In this document: positions 17,697 to 26,591 of the stretch, one piece after another
How the letters are laid out: every line of letters begins with the position of its first letter
How positions within the stretch are numbered: position 1 is the stretch's first letter
Source: DASSBR01 sp035701285
GTDB lineage: Bacteria; Pseudomonadota; Gammaproteobacteria; Natronospirales; DASSBR01
Length of the DNA: 64,000 nucleotides
Assembly (NCBI GenBank): GCA_035701285.1
Contig: DASSNT010000016.1
Coordinates: 1 to 64,000, forward strand
Reading direction: 5' to 3'
The notes under the pieces: model-generated
Told to the model about the DNA's origin: nothing
What the model saw: the letters and a program-made list of their open reading frames with translations, nothing else
Database searches by the model: none
Made by a program: the position numbers and the translations under genes

Positions 17697-17726
17697 CCCG
17701 CGACAACCTGAAAGCCGCCATAGCCC

Positions 17727-18236
17727 ATGCCAGTAGCCTTCTACATCTCCGCTCTAATCGCAATCGTGGCGACGCTACTAACCGTAACGCGCTACAACGC
17801 AATCCACGCATTACTTTACCTGGTTGTGTCGCTGCTGGCCGTGGCCGTCGTGTTCTACACGTTAGGCGCACCCTTTGCAGCGGCGCTGGAAGTCATCATC
17901 TACGCCGGCGCCATCATGGTCCTGTTCGTCTTCGTCGTGATGATGCTGAACCTGACCGACATGGCCGATCGTGAACGCCGCTGGCTGAATTCCGGCATGT
18001 GGGTCGGACCGGGCATTCTCTCGCTGGTGTTGTTCGGCGAAATTATTTACATGCTGTTGAGTGGCCCAGTGGCGGCGCAGCCGGTGCATTACGTCGGTCC
18101 GGCTGCAGTTGGCGTTGCCTTGTATACACGCTACGTGCTGGCGGTCGAAATCGCGTCCATGCTGCTGCTTGCCGGATTGATCGGCGCGTATCACTTCGGT
18201 CGCCGTCACAGCGGCAGTCGCGCGGGGAAGACCTGA
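17727..18236 (+). CDS. nuoJ: NADH-quinone oxidoreductase subunit J
   Basis: Membrane subunit of complex I with five predicted helices in 169 residues. The conserved third helix reads AALEVIIYAGAIMVLFVFVV, containing the glutamate and the pi-bulge region that is part of the coupling path. The ATG at 17727 follows the repeat-filled spacer and has no strong ribosome-binding site. Stop and nuoK start share one base. Confidence 0.94.
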   Translation: MPVAFYISALIAIVATLLTVTRYNAIHALLYLVVSLLAVAVVFYTLGAPFAAALEVIIYAGAIMVLFVFVVMMLNLTDMADRERRWLNSGMWVGPGILSLVLFGEIIYMLLSGPVAAQPVHYVGPAAVGVALYTRYVLAVEIASMLLLAGLIGAYHFGRRHSGSRAGKT

Positions 18237-18544
18237 TGGTCGCGATTGTTCCCAGTTACGGCATCTGGTTGGCGGGCATCCTGTTCGCCATCGGCATGGC
18301 CGGCTTGCTGGTGCGGCGCAACATCGTGTTCATGTTGATGTGCATTGAAATCATGCTGAATGCGGCCGGTCTCGTATTTATCGTCGGCGGTGCGCGCTGG
18401 GGGCAGGCAGACGGGCAGGTGTTGTTTCTGCTGATTCTGGCGCTTGCGGCGGCGGAGGTGGCAATCGGGCTGGCATTGATTCTGCTGTTCCACCGGCGGT
18501 ACCAGACGCTGGATGCCGACGCGGCCAGCCGGATGCGAGGATAG
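18236..18544 (+). CDS. nuoK: NADH-quinone oxidoreductase subunit K
   Basis: Smallest antiporter-like membrane subunit (102 residues, three helices). The family pattern around the two membrane glutamates is visible: MLMCIEIMLNAAGL and ALAAAEVAIGLALI. The ATG overlaps the nuoJ stop by one base; the longer frame starting at 17999 lies inside nuoJ and is a shadow. nuoL follows after 3 bp. Confidence 0.95.
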   Translation: MVAIVPSYGIWLAGILFAIGMAGLLVRRNIVFMLMCIEIMLNAAGLVFIVGGARWGQADGQVLFLLILALAAAEVAIGLALILLFHRRYQTLDADAASRMRG

Positions 18545-18547
18545 GTG

Positions 18548-20446
18548 ATGTTGCAGTACGCCTGGCTCGTTCCCGCGTTGCCCTTGACCGGATTCCTCGT
18601 GCTGGCGCTGACCGCCAGCCGACTGCCGAAAATGGTCGCCGGCACAATCGGCACGGCATCTGTTGGCCTGTCGATGCTCGCGGTGCTGGCCATCTGGGTA
18701 CAGGTTGGCTTCTCGCCGCTGCCAACCGGCGGCTATACGCTGGTGCTGTGGCAGTGGATGAACGTTGGCGGATTCACGCCGACGATCTCGCTGTACGTCG
18801 ATCACCTGGCGCTGATCATGATGTCGGTGGTGACGTTCGTCAGCTTCCTGATTCACCTGTATTCGCACGAGTACATGGAGGACGACGCCAGCTACAGCCG
18901 TTTCTTCGCGTACATGAACCTGTTCGTCGGCTCCATGCTGATCCTGGTGATGGCGGCGAATCTGCTGTTCTTCTACGTCGGCTGGGAAGGCGTCGGCCTG
19001 TGCAGCTACCTGCTGATCGGCTTCTGGTATGACAGCGCCGACTTCGATCGCGCCGCGCGCAAGGCCTTTATCGTCACCCGCATCGGCGATACCGCGATGG
19101 CGATCGGCTTCTTTCTGCTCTTCAATGCGCTCGGCACGCTCAACATCCAGGAGCTGATGCATCGTGCCGCGGCGAGTTGGACGGTCGGGCAGGGCATGGC
19201 CGTCGCCGGCGCGGCCTTGATACTCGGCGGTGCTGTCGGCAAGTCCGCGCAATTTCCGCTGCAGGTGTGGCTGCCGGACGCGATGGCCGGCCCGACGCCG
19301 GTCAGTGCGCTGATTCATGCAGCGACGATGGTGACCGCCGGCGTGTACATCATTGCTCGCACGCATGTGCTGTTCGCGCTCGCGCCGGCGATTCAATTGC
19401 TGGTGGCGATCATCGGCGCGTTGACATTGCTGATCGCTGGCTTCAGCGCGCTGGGCCAGGACGATATCAAGCGGATTCTGGCGTATTCCACGATCAGCCA
19501 GATCGGCTACATGTTTCTCGCTCTGGGCGTCGGCGCCTGGGCAGCCGCAATCTTCCATTTGATGACACACGCGTTCTTCAAGGCGCTGCTCTTCCTGGCC
19601 GCCGGCGTCGTCATTCATGCCATGGATGGCGAGCACGACATCTTCAAAATGGGCGGCTTGCGCAAGACGCTGAAGGTCGCGTTCTGGCCGTTCCTGATCG
19701 GCAGCGCCGCGCTCACCGCTTTGCCGCTGATTACCGCGGGCTATTACAGCAAGGACCTGATTTTGTGGGAGGCATGGTCGTCGCCGCAGGGCGCCTGGTG
19801 GCTGTGGGTGATGGGGATTGTTGGCGCGCTGCTGACTGGCCTGTATATATTTCGAGCGGTATTTGTCGCTTTTTTTGGCAAGCCGCAGCGCGTGGTCGCT
19901 CACTATCCAAAAGGGCGCGTGGTTATTCCGCTACTGGTGTTGTCCTTCCTGTCGATCGTCGGCGGCTTCGTGGAAATTCCGCCGAACCTCGGCGATATCG
20001 ATGCGTTCACGACGTTCATGGCATCCGTGTTGCCGTCGGCTCAGGGCGCCGCTGAGCCGACGCCGGGGCTGATACTGGCGTGGATGCAGATTGCCGCCGG
20101 GCTGGTGGCGCTCGGCAGCATCGCCATCGCCGCCTTTCTGTTCGCGCGCCGCGCGCCGTTGTTCAACATGCTGGCGCGGTCGCGCGGCGGCCGGGCGCTC
20201 AAGCAATTCTGGGCCGTCGGCTGCGGCTTCGACTGGGTCTATCTGCGCGCGCTGAAGCGACCATATCGCCGGCTATCCTGGCTGGATCGCAACGACATCG
20301 TCGATTCGTTTTATACCGGTGTCGCTGCGCTGACGCGCGGGTTCTACTACATGCTGAGCGCAACGCAGACCGGCCGGATACGCTGGTATGCCGCCGGCAT
20401 CGCCGCAGGCATGGTCACCTTCCTGGCCTTGGCGGTGTGGAAATGA
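18548..20446 (+). CDS. nuoL: NADH-quinone oxidoreductase subunit L
   Basis: Large antiporter-like proton-pumping subunit at the distal end of the membrane arm, with about 16 helices in 632 residues. Landmarks are FFYVGWEGVGLCSYLLIGFW with the key glutamate, WLPDAMAGPTPVSALIHAAT, and HAFFKALLFLAAG. The ATG at 18548 is chosen over an adjacent GTG at 18545 because AGGA at 18537-18541 is better spaced. A 130-bp gap with extragenic palindromes separates it from nuoM. Confidence 0.95.
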   Translation: MLQYAWLVPALPLTGFLVLALTASRLPKMVAGTIGTASVGLSMLAVLAIWVQVGFSPLPTGGYTLVLWQWMNVGGFTPTISLYVDHLALIMMSVVTFVSFLIHLYSHEYMEDDASYSRFFAYMNLFVGSMLILVMAANLLFFYVGWEGVGLCSYLLIGFWYDSADFDRAARKAFIVTRIGDTAMAIGFFLLFNALGTLNIQELMHRAAASWTVGQGMAVAGAALILGGAVGKSAQFPLQVWLPDAMAGPTPVSALIHAATMVTAGVYIIARTHVLFALAPAIQLLVAIIGALTLLIAGFSALGQDDIKRILAYSTISQIGYMFLALGVGAWAAAIFHLMTHAFFKALLFLAAGVVIHAMDGEHDIFKMGGLRKTLKVAFWPFLIGSAALTALPLITAGYYSKDLILWEAWSSPQGAWWLWVMGIVGALLTGLYIFRAVFVAFFGKPQRVVAHYPKGRVVIPLLVLSFLSIVGGFVEIPPNLGDIDAFTTFMASVLPSAQGAAEPTPGLILAWMQIAAGLVALGSIAIAAFLFARRAPLFNMLARSRGGRALKQFWAVGCGFDWVYLRALKRPYRRLSWLDRNDIVDSFYTGVAALTRGFYYMLSATQTGRIRWYAAGIAAGMVTFLALAVWK

Positions 20447-20470
20447 TGACGTGCAGACGGAGAACATCTG

Positions 20471-20554
20471 ATCCCCTCTCCCTCAGGGAGAGGGCTAGGG
20501 TGAGGGGAGTTGATTTAACCCCTCATCCCGGCCTTCTCCCTGAGGGAGAAGGAG
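20471..20554. repeat. Pair of CCCTCTCCC-type extragenic palindromes in the nuoL-nuoM gap
   Basis: A first unit (20471-20508) is nearly the same as 17451-17486. A second, variant unit (20520-20554) reads CCTTCTCCCTGAGGGAGAAGG, again self-complementary. Together they fill most of the 130-bp nuoL-nuoM spacer and reach to about 22 bp before the nuoM ATG. Confidence 0.8.
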
Positions 20555-20576
20555 TAAGAAGAGAAGGGGCCGCCGG

Positions 20577-22049
20577 ATGCTTTTAGCGTGGCTGCTAATC
20601 GCCCCCGCCGCCGGCGGCATCCTCGCCTGGATAGCCGCGCCGTACGGAAAACAGTGGGCGCGGTGGATATCGCTCGCGGCGATGCTCGCCGATCTCGCGA
20701 TCGCGATTCTGTTGTGGATGCGGGGTGGCCCGGCGATCGACATCGGCCCGCAGGGCGGCTGGCTGACGCAGTTGCAGCTGCCGTGGATTCCGTCGCTCGG
20801 CATCAGTTTTCATCTGGCACTCGACGGCCTCAGCCTGCTGATGGTGCTGCTGACGGCGATCCTTGGCGTCGCCTCGGTGCTGATCTCGTGGCGCGATATC
20901 GACGAACGGGTCGGCTTCTTTCATTTCAACCTGTTGTGGAGCATTGCTGGTGCGCTCGGCGTTTTCCTCGCCCTCGACCTGTTCCTGTTCTTTTTCTTCT
21001 GGGAACTGATGCTGGTGCCGATGTATTTTCTGATCAGCATCTGGGGACACGAGAACCGCACCTATGCGGCAATCAAGTTTTTCATTTTTACCCAGGCCAG
21101 CGGCCTGCTGATGCTGGTGTCGATCCTGGCGCTGGTATTCGTGCATCACGGCTCGAGCGGCGTTTACACCTTCGACTACTTCAGTCTGCTCGGAACGCCG
21201 ATGAACTGGTGGACGTCGATCTGGCTGATGCTCGGATTTTTTATTGCCTTTATCGTCAAGCTGCCAGCGTTCCCGTTTCATGTCTGGCTGCCGGACGCGC
21301 ATACGGAGGCGCCGACCGCCGGCAGCGTCATCCTGGCGGGCGTGTTGCTGAAAACCGGCGCCTACGGTCTGATCCGGTTCGTCGGGCCGCTGTTTCCGGA
21401 CGCCGCGCACTGGTTCAGCTTCATAGCGATGTTGCTCGGCGTGATTGGCATTCTTTACGGCGCATTTCTCGCCTTCGCACAGACGGACTTCAAGCGGCTG
21501 GTAGCCTACAGCAGCATCAGCCATCTCGGCTTCGTGCTGCTCGGCATCTTCGCGTTTAACGCCATCGCGCTGCAGGGCGCGGTGATGCAGATGGTCGCGC
21601 ACGGCATCAGCACCGGCGCCCTGTTCATGCTGGTCGGCGTGCTGCAGGAACGGCTGCATACGCGCGACATGCGCGAAATGGGTGGGCTGTGGCAGGCCGT
21701 GCCGCGGATCGGCGCGGTGACGCTGTTCTTTGTGCTGGCGTCGCTCGGGCTGCCCGGGCTCGGCAACTTCGTCGGCGAGTTCCTGGTGCTGCTCGGCTCG
21801 TGGCCGGCGAACCTGGCGCTGACGGTGGTCGGCGCGTGCGGACTCGTCGTGTCGGTCATTTACTCGCTGGCCATCATGAAGCGCGTGTTCTTCGGTCCGC
21901 GCAGCGGCACGGGCATTCTGGCGGACATGGGCGTGCGCGAGTTCACCGTCATGGCGCCGATGATCGTAATCCTGGTGTTGCTCGGCTTCTACCCGCAGCC
22001 GCTGTTCGACATTCTGCAGCCGATGCTCGGCGGGGTGTTGCCGCCATGA
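20577..22049 (+). CDS. nuoM: NADH-quinone oxidoreductase subunit M
   Basis: Second large antiporter-like subunit (490 residues, about 14 helices). Conserved stretches include LFFFFWELMLVPMYFLISIW, carrying the essential glutamate, then KLPAFPFHVWLPDAHTEAPT and YSSISHLGFVLLGIF. GAAGGGG before the ATG can serve as ribosome site. Overlaps nuoN by 4 bp (ATGA). Confidence 0.95.
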   Translation: MLLAWLLIAPAAGGILAWIAAPYGKQWARWISLAAMLADLAIAILLWMRGGPAIDIGPQGGWLTQLQLPWIPSLGISFHLALDGLSLLMVLLTAILGVASVLISWRDIDERVGFFHFNLLWSIAGALGVFLALDLFLFFFFWELMLVPMYFLISIWGHENRTYAAIKFFIFTQASGLLMLVSILALVFVHHGSSGVYTFDYFSLLGTPMNWWTSIWLMLGFFIAFIVKLPAFPFHVWLPDAHTEAPTAGSVILAGVLLKTGAYGLIRFVGPLFPDAAHWFSFIAMLLGVIGILYGAFLAFAQTDFKRLVAYSSISHLGFVLLGIFAFNAIALQGAVMQMVAHGISTGALFMLVGVLQERLHTRDMREMGGLWQAVPRIGAVTLFFVLASLGLPGLGNFVGEFLVLLGSWPANLALTVVGACGLVVSVIYSLAIMKRVFFGPRSGTGILADMGVREFTVMAPMIVILVLLGFYPQPLFDILQPMLGGVLPP

Positions 22050-23494
22050 CGCTCGCCGATCTTTATACAATCCTGCCGTTCGACGTGATGACAGTCGGCG
22101 TGGTCGTCGTGATGCTGGTCATCGCGTTCTATCGCCATCACGCGCTCACGCTCGGTCTCACGTTGCTGACGATCGCGGTGGCGTTCTACTGGCTGTTTCC
22201 AACCGGCGCGATTTTGCCGCGCCAGGTGACGCCGCTGTTCATTATCGATGCGTACGCGTGGTACTACGGCGGCATGCTGCTCGTTACCGCGGCGGGTGTC
22301 GCATTACTGGCGTACGCGTACTTCCATGAGCACGGCGGGGTCAGGGAAGAGTTTTACGTCCTGCTGCTGACCGCGACGCTGGGCGGCATGGTGCTGGCCG
22401 CCAGCAGCCATTTTGCCTCGCTGTTTCTCGGGCTCGAGCTGCTGAGCGTCAGCCTGTTCGGTATGGTCGGGTACACCGTCCGTCGCGCCGGGCCGCTGGA
22501 AGCGGCGCTGAAGTATTTGATTCTGACGGGCTTGTCGTCCGCGCTGCTGCTGTTCGGCCTGGCGCTGATTTACGTGACGCTCGGGACGATGCAGTTCGGC
22601 GTTATCGTTCGGGTGCTTGCCGTAAGCAACACCCTGAACGATCCCTACATGTTGATCGGCCTGGCGCTGATCGTCGTCGGCCTCGGCTTCAAGCTGTCGC
22701 TGGTGCCTTTTCACATGTGGACGCCTGACGTCTACCAGGGCGCGCCGGCGCCGGTTACGGCGTTCATCGCAACCGTATCCAAGGCCGCCGTCTTCGCGGT
22801 GCTGTTGCGCTACTGGGTGGAGATCGACGCATACCGTTTTTCTACGGTTTATCTGGTCCTGACGATTATCGCAATCGCGTCGATGCTGGCCGGAAACCTG
22901 CTCGCGCTGATGCAGCACAGCGTCAAGCGCATCCTGGCGTATTCATCGATTGCGCACCTGGGCTATCTGCTGGTCGCCTTCCTCGCAACCGATGGCCAGG
23001 CCGTATCGGCGGTAAACTATTATCTTGCTGCCTATGTGTTGACCAGCCTGGGCGCATTCGGCGTGGTCAGCGTGCTATCGTCATCGGATCGCGACGAGGC
23101 CGACGATCTTAACGATTACCGCGGCCTGTTCTGGCGGCGGCCGCTGACTGCCGGGATTTTTACCGCGATGCTTCTGTCGCTCGCCGGCATACCGTTCACC
23201 GCCGGCTTCATTGCGAAGTTTTACGCGCTCGCCGCCGGCGTCAGCATCGCAAGCTGGTGGCTGGTGTTCACGCTGGTCGCCGGCAGCGCGATCGGGCTGT
23301 TTTACTATCTGCGCATTATCGTTGCGCTTTATGCCACGCCGGCCGCGGTGGGTGGAACGGGCAGACGAACACACGCCGGCGCAGCAGTGGCCGGTGCGCT
23401 GGCCCTGGCGGCATTCGCAGTCGCCGTCGTATGGATCGGCGTCTATCCCGATCCGCTCATTCGTTTCATTCAGCAGGCAACCACGTTGACTTGA
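22046..23494 (+). CDS. nuoN: NADH-quinone oxidoreductase subunit N
   Basis: Third antiporter-like subunit and last gene of the operon (482 residues, about 14 helices). Landmarks: LFLGLELLSVSLFGMVGY with the conserved glutamate, KLSLVPFHMWTPDVYQGAPA and HSVKRILAYSSIAHLGYLL. The ATG at 22046 lies within the nuoM stop; the longer frame from 21689 is inside nuoM. A short DUF2188 gene follows after 15 bp without a visible terminator. Confidence 0.95.
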   Translation: MTLADLYTILPFDVMTVGVVVVMLVIAFYRHHALTLGLTLLTIAVAFYWLFPTGAILPRQVTPLFIIDAYAWYYGGMLLVTAAGVALLAYAYFHEHGGVREEFYVLLLTATLGGMVLAASSHFASLFLGLELLSVSLFGMVGYTVRRAGPLEAALKYLILTGLSSALLLFGLALIYVTLGTMQFGVIVRVLAVSNTLNDPYMLIGLALIVVGLGFKLSLVPFHMWTPDVYQGAPAPVTAFIATVSKAAVFAVLLRYWVEIDAYRFSTVYLVLTIIAIASMLAGNLLALMQHSVKRILAYSSIAHLGYLLVAFLATDGQAVSAVNYYLAAYVLTSLGAFGVVSVLSSSDRDEADDLNDYRGLFWRRPLTAGIFTAMLLSLAGIPFTAGFIAKFYALAAGVSIASWWLVFTLVAGSAIGLFYYLRIIVALYATPAAVGGTGRRTHAGAAVAGALALAAFAVAVVWIGVYPDPLIRFIQQATTLT

Positions 23495-23509
23495 GGGCAG
23501 GATGCAATC

Positions 23510-23890
23510 ATGACCGAACCTGGAAAGGATTATCCCGAAATGTCTCATCTCGATCCCGACGCGCGCAGGCGCGCGACGGAACTGGCGCATCAGCTAAGCG
23601 ACGAAGGCTACCCGGAGCAGCAAGCGGTCCGGACGGCTGTTCAGCGCGTGACCGCCGAGGCGCAGAGAACATCGGGCCAGCACGCGGCCGATACCGAGGC
23701 GGAAAAGTATGTGACGCCGCACGAGGAAGGCTGGGCGGTGGTGTCGCCGACGGGTGAACATCAGACTGCGCTTTATGCGACGAAGGAAGAGGCGCTCGAA
23801 AAGGCGCGCGAGGTCGCCCGCAAGGAGCATTCGCGGGTTCACGTGCAGGGCGCGGATGAGCACGTGGAGGATCCGGGCGGCGAGGTGTGA
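23510..23890 (+). CDS. DUF2188 domain protein of unknown function
   Basis: A 126-residue hydrophilic protein. The C-terminal half (about residues 65-115) matches the DUF2188 pattern: EEGWAVVSPTGEHQTALYAT, then KEEALEKAREVARKEHSRVHV and a final acidic tail. The N-terminal 45 residues are a helical Arg/Glu/Gln-rich stretch. AGGA precedes the ATG. It is 15 bp after nuoN but the function is unrelated, so it probably joined the operon end by position only. An internal ATG at codon 11 is an alternative start. Confidence 0.72.
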   Translation: MTEPGKDYPEMSHLDPDARRRATELAHQLSDEGYPEQQAVRTAVQRVTAEAQRTSGQHAADTEAEKYVTPHEEGWAVVSPTGEHQTALYATKEEALEKAREVARKEHSRVHVQGADEHVEDPGGEV

Positions 23891-23925
23891 CCGTTCAAAA
23901 TCGCTTTGGAGTGCCCAGCCCTCGC

Positions 23926-24315
23926 TTATAGAGACGCCCGCCGCCGCGACTCGAACTCGTTTTCGTGTTTCTCCTGGCACTCCAGACAGCGAAGCGCCGT
24001 CGGTTCGGCCTGTAGCCGTTCAAGCCGGATCTCCCGGCCGCAGTCTTCGCAGAGGCCATACTGGGAGTTGTCGAATTTGATCAAGGCGTGTTCGACCGCC
24101 TCCATTTCCCGCGACTCCGTTTCGATGCGTTCGAACTCGAGCCCCTTGATCAGGTCGTAAACCGAAGCTTCACCAGCATCGCGCACACGATGTGCGATAT
24201 CGCGATACTGGTCTTCCTCCGCTTCCGCCAGGTGCCGTTCAATTTCCTCGCGCACGGCCTCGCGGCGCTCGCGCAGCGTATTTTCCAGTTCGGCATAGTC
24301 TTTGTTGTCGCGCAT
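23926..24315 (-). CDS. DksA/TraR-family zinc finger protein
   Basis: A 129-residue protein with a long N-terminal coiled-coil-like helix (about 5-80, rich in Glu and Arg) and a C-terminal four-cysteine zinc finger: C89, C92, C110 and C113 in CEDCGREI and RCLECQEK. That is the layout of DksA/TraR proteins, which bind the RNA polymerase secondary channel. It is shorter than DksA (151 in E. coli), so it is more likely a paralogue than the housekeeping DksA. The ATG at 24315 is used; the upstream in-frame extension overlaps the neighbouring gene. It lies 22 bp downstream of the LigD-type polymerase gene on the same strand. Confidence 0.85.
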   Translation of the reverse strand: MRDNKDYAELENTLRERREAVREEIERHLAEAEEDQYRDIAHRVRDAGEASVYDLIKGLEFERIETESREMEAVEHALIKFDNSQYGLCEDCGREIRLERLQAEPTALRCLECQEKHENEFESRRRASL

Positions 24316-24337
24316 GTCGTACCTCTCGATGTGGTGA

Positions 24338-25252
24338 TCAGGCGCGCCGCCGGGCATGGCGGCGCTGCAGTTTATCGAGCCGTTGGCCTGGTGCGCGCAG
24401 ATTGGCGGCGTTGCGGTTGATGTCCCGCCAGGGATCCTGTTTCTGCCCCAGGCGGCGAAAAATATTCTTGACGCCGTAGCGGTCGGCACGCAGCTTCGCG
24501 TCGTCCAGCGCGTCCCACTCGATCGGCGTCGCCACAGCCGCGCCGGAATTAGCTCGAACAGCGTAAGGCGCGACTGTGGTCTGTCCGTAGGCATTGCGGT
24601 AGGTGTCGATAAACAGGCGCCCGCCGCGCTTGTTTTTGCGGTGTTCGGTGGTGACTTGCTCCGGTGCGGTGCTGGCGACGACGTCGGCGACGCCACGGGC
24701 GAACTCCCGTGCCGCAGCATAATCGGCGGTCCGATCCAGCGGCACGACGACGTGCAGCCCGCGCGAGCCGGTGGTCATCAGGTACGCGACCAGCCCGATA
24801 TCGAGCAGCAGTTCGAACATCGAGCGGGCGGTCGCGCGGACAACGTCGAAGGTGGTGTCGGGTCCCGGGTCGAGGTCGAAGACCAGGCGGTCGGGACGAT
24901 CCGGCCGGTCGGCCTGCGACAGCCAGATGTGCGGCACGCAAACCTGGCTGGCCAGGTAGACGAGCGCGGCCGGTTCACGACAGACGCAGTAGTCCAGTTT
25001 CTCTTCCTTGCCGAGGTGCACGCGCTCGATCCAGCCCGGAAAATAGTCGGGCGCGTTCTTCTGGTAAAAGCCCTCGGCGTCGGCACCGTCCGGAAACCGG
25101 TATAGCGTCAATGGACGCCCCAGGATATGTGGCGCCATCACATCGGCAATGCGCGCGTAGTAGTCGATGAGGTCGCCTTTAGTCAGCCCGGCCTCCGGAA
25201 ATAGAAGCTTGTCCCGGTGGGAGACCTCGATTTTGCGATTGCCGATTTTCAT
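24338..25252 (-). CDS. Stand-alone LigD-type polymerase/primase domain (PolDom)
   Basis: A 304-residue archaeo-eukaryotic-primase-type polymerase of the kind fused in LigD for bacterial non-homologous end joining. All catalytic features are intact: FDLDPGPD with D126 and D128, TTGSRGLHVVVPL with S163 and H167, and RLFIDTYRNAYGQTTVAPYA with the third aspartate D216. The ATPIEWDAL element is near the end. No ligase or phosphoesterase domain is attached and no Ku gene lies in the window. The ATG at 25252 begins the conserved sequence; the frame extends upstream without homology signs. It is probably co-transcribed with the downstream DksA-like gene and is divergent from the cation transporter. 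Confidence 0.88.
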   Translation of the reverse strand: MKIGNRKIEVSHRDKLLFPEAGLTKGDLIDYYARIADVMAPHILGRPLTLYRFPDGADAEGFYQKNAPDYFPGWIERVHLGKEEKLDYCVCREPAALVYLASQVCVPHIWLSQADRPDRPDRLVFDLDPGPDTTFDVVRATARSMFELLLDIGLVAYLMTTGSRGLHVVVPLDRTADYAAAREFARGVADVVASTAPEQVTTEHRKNKRGGRLFIDTYRNAYGQTTVAPYAVRANSGAAVATPIEWDALDDAKLRADRYGVKNIFRRLGQKQDPWRDINRNAANLRAPGQRLDKLQRRHARRRA

Positions 25253-25360
25253 AAAAAAATGATAGCGGTTGCCGCAGTGCGGCCACACCGGGGTACGCCC
25301 TAGTTGAACCCGCACGCGCGAATAATTGCGCCCGCTGCTGCCGTAAGGTACAAGGGGTGC

Positions 25361-26299
25361 ATGGAGAGTTCATCAAGACTGGTCGTCTTTGCCGCACTGA
25401 CCGGCAACGCGATCATCGCCGTCATCAAGTTCATTGCGGCGCTGTTGACGGGCAGCGCCGGCATGTTTTCAGAAGGCATCCATTCCGTTGTCGATACGGC
25501 GAATCAGGGCTTGTTGCTGTACGGAATGCACCGCGCCAAGCGCCCGCCTGACGAGGAGTTTCCATTCGGTTATGGCAAGGAGGTTTACTTCTGGAGCTTT
25601 GTCGTCGCGATCCAGCTGTTCGGAATCGGCGCGGTGTTTTCGATCTACGAAGGCGTGCAGCACATCATTTACAAACCGGAAATCGACGATGTCCGCGTCA
25701 GCTACATCGTCCTCGGGCTGGCACTCCTGTTTGAAGGGTCGACGTGGGGCTTCGCGGTATTCAATTTTGCAAAGGAGAAGGGCCGCCGAACCTACCTGGA
25801 AGCCGTTCGCCGCGGCAAGGACCCGACGATGTTCATGGTGCTGTTCGAGGACACCGCGGCCATCTCCGGCATTGTGGTCGCATTCCTCGGCGTGTTCCTG
25901 ACGTCGCGGACCGGCATCGGATGGTTCGACGGCACCGCCTCCATCGTGATCGGCTTGATTCTCGGCGTGACAGCCGCCTTGCTGGGCCGCGAGGTAAAGG
26001 GCCTGTTGATCGGCGAGAGCGCCAATCGCCCGGTCGTCCGCGGCATTCGGGAGCTGGCGCTGTCGTTTCCGGAAATCAAGGCGATCAACGAAACGCTGAC
26101 CATGCATGTCGGGCCGGACTTCATCCTGGTCAACATCAGCGTCGCGTTCAAAAACGACCTGCGCGCCATCGACGTCGCGGATGCCGCGGCGCGGCTCGAC
26201 CGGGAAATCAAGCAGCGATTTCCGCACGTCAAACGCGTCTTTATCGAAGCCGAGAGCGGCTTCATGCCGACCGCGCGCGCCGTCAACCCGGAGGGTTGA
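25361..26299 (+). CDS. Cation diffusion facilitator family transporter
   Basis: Inner-membrane metal/proton antiporter-type protein (312 residues, about six helices plus a C-terminal cytoplasmic domain). The second helix carries GMFSEGIHSVVDTANQ with the HxxxD metal-site pattern. The fifth-helix motif reads LFEDTAAISG rather than HxxxD, as in the SLC30A9-like branch, and the family stretch FPFGYGKEVYFWSF is present. The metal is not predictable; zinc is most common. The ATG at 25361 follows AAGGGG. The C-terminal domain (about 205-300) includes HVGPDFILVNISVAF. Confidence 0.87.
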   Translation: MESSSRLVVFAALTGNAIIAVIKFIAALLTGSAGMFSEGIHSVVDTANQGLLLYGMHRAKRPPDEEFPFGYGKEVYFWSFVVAIQLFGIGAVFSIYEGVQHIIYKPEIDDVRVSYIVLGLALLFEGSTWGFAVFNFAKEKGRRTYLEAVRRGKDPTMFMVLFEDTAAISGIVVAFLGVFLTSRTGIGWFDGTASIVIGLILGVTAALLGREVKGLLIGESANRPVVRGIRELALSFPEIKAINETLTMHVGPDFILVNISVAFKNDLRAIDVADAAARLDREIKQRFPHVKRVFIEAESGFMPTARAVNPEG

Positions 26300-26320
26300 A
26301 AGACACGGCGGCGAGTGCCG

Positions 26321-26581
26321 CTAAGCTCTCCCGCGGCGCGCCAGCATACGGTAAATAATCAGCAGCACAATCGCGCCGATGACGGCGATGATGAAGCTGC
26401 CGAGATTAAACCCGGTGACGCCGCCCAGGCCGACCGCCGTGCCGATGAAGCCGCCGATCACTGCGCCGACGATGCCCAGCAGCGTGGTGACGATAAAGCC
26501 GCCGGGGTCCTTGCCCGGCATCAGCAGCTTGGCCACTGCACCGGCAATCAGGCCGAATACGATCCAGGTGATGATGCCCAT
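26321..26581 (-). CDS. GlsB/YeaQ/YmgE-family stress-associated membrane protein
   Basis: An 86-residue very hydrophobic, Gly-rich protein with three predicted helices. It has the family start MGIITWIVFGLIAGAVAKLL followed by PGKDPGGFI, and a glycine-rich second helix GIVGAVIGGFIG. Members are induced by stress but lack a known molecular role. The ATG at 26581 is used; the in-frame extension upstream crosses the end of yqaE. It is the last gene of a DUF2254-yqaE-yeaQ run, 10 bp after yqaE, and is convergent with the cation transporter. Confidence 0.85.
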   Translation of the reverse strand: MGIITWIVFGLIAGAVAKLLMPGKDPGGFIVTTLLGIVGAVIGGFIGTAVGLGGVTGFNLGSFIIAVIGAIVLLIIYRMLARRGRA

Positions 26582-26591
26582 ATCCGTTCCT

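Noticed and set aside
17293..17736. Open frame filling the nuoI-nuoJ gap
   Set aside because: It translates palindromic repeats (for example REYIPVGSGGDI from the GAATACATCCCTGTAGG core) and has no protein signature.
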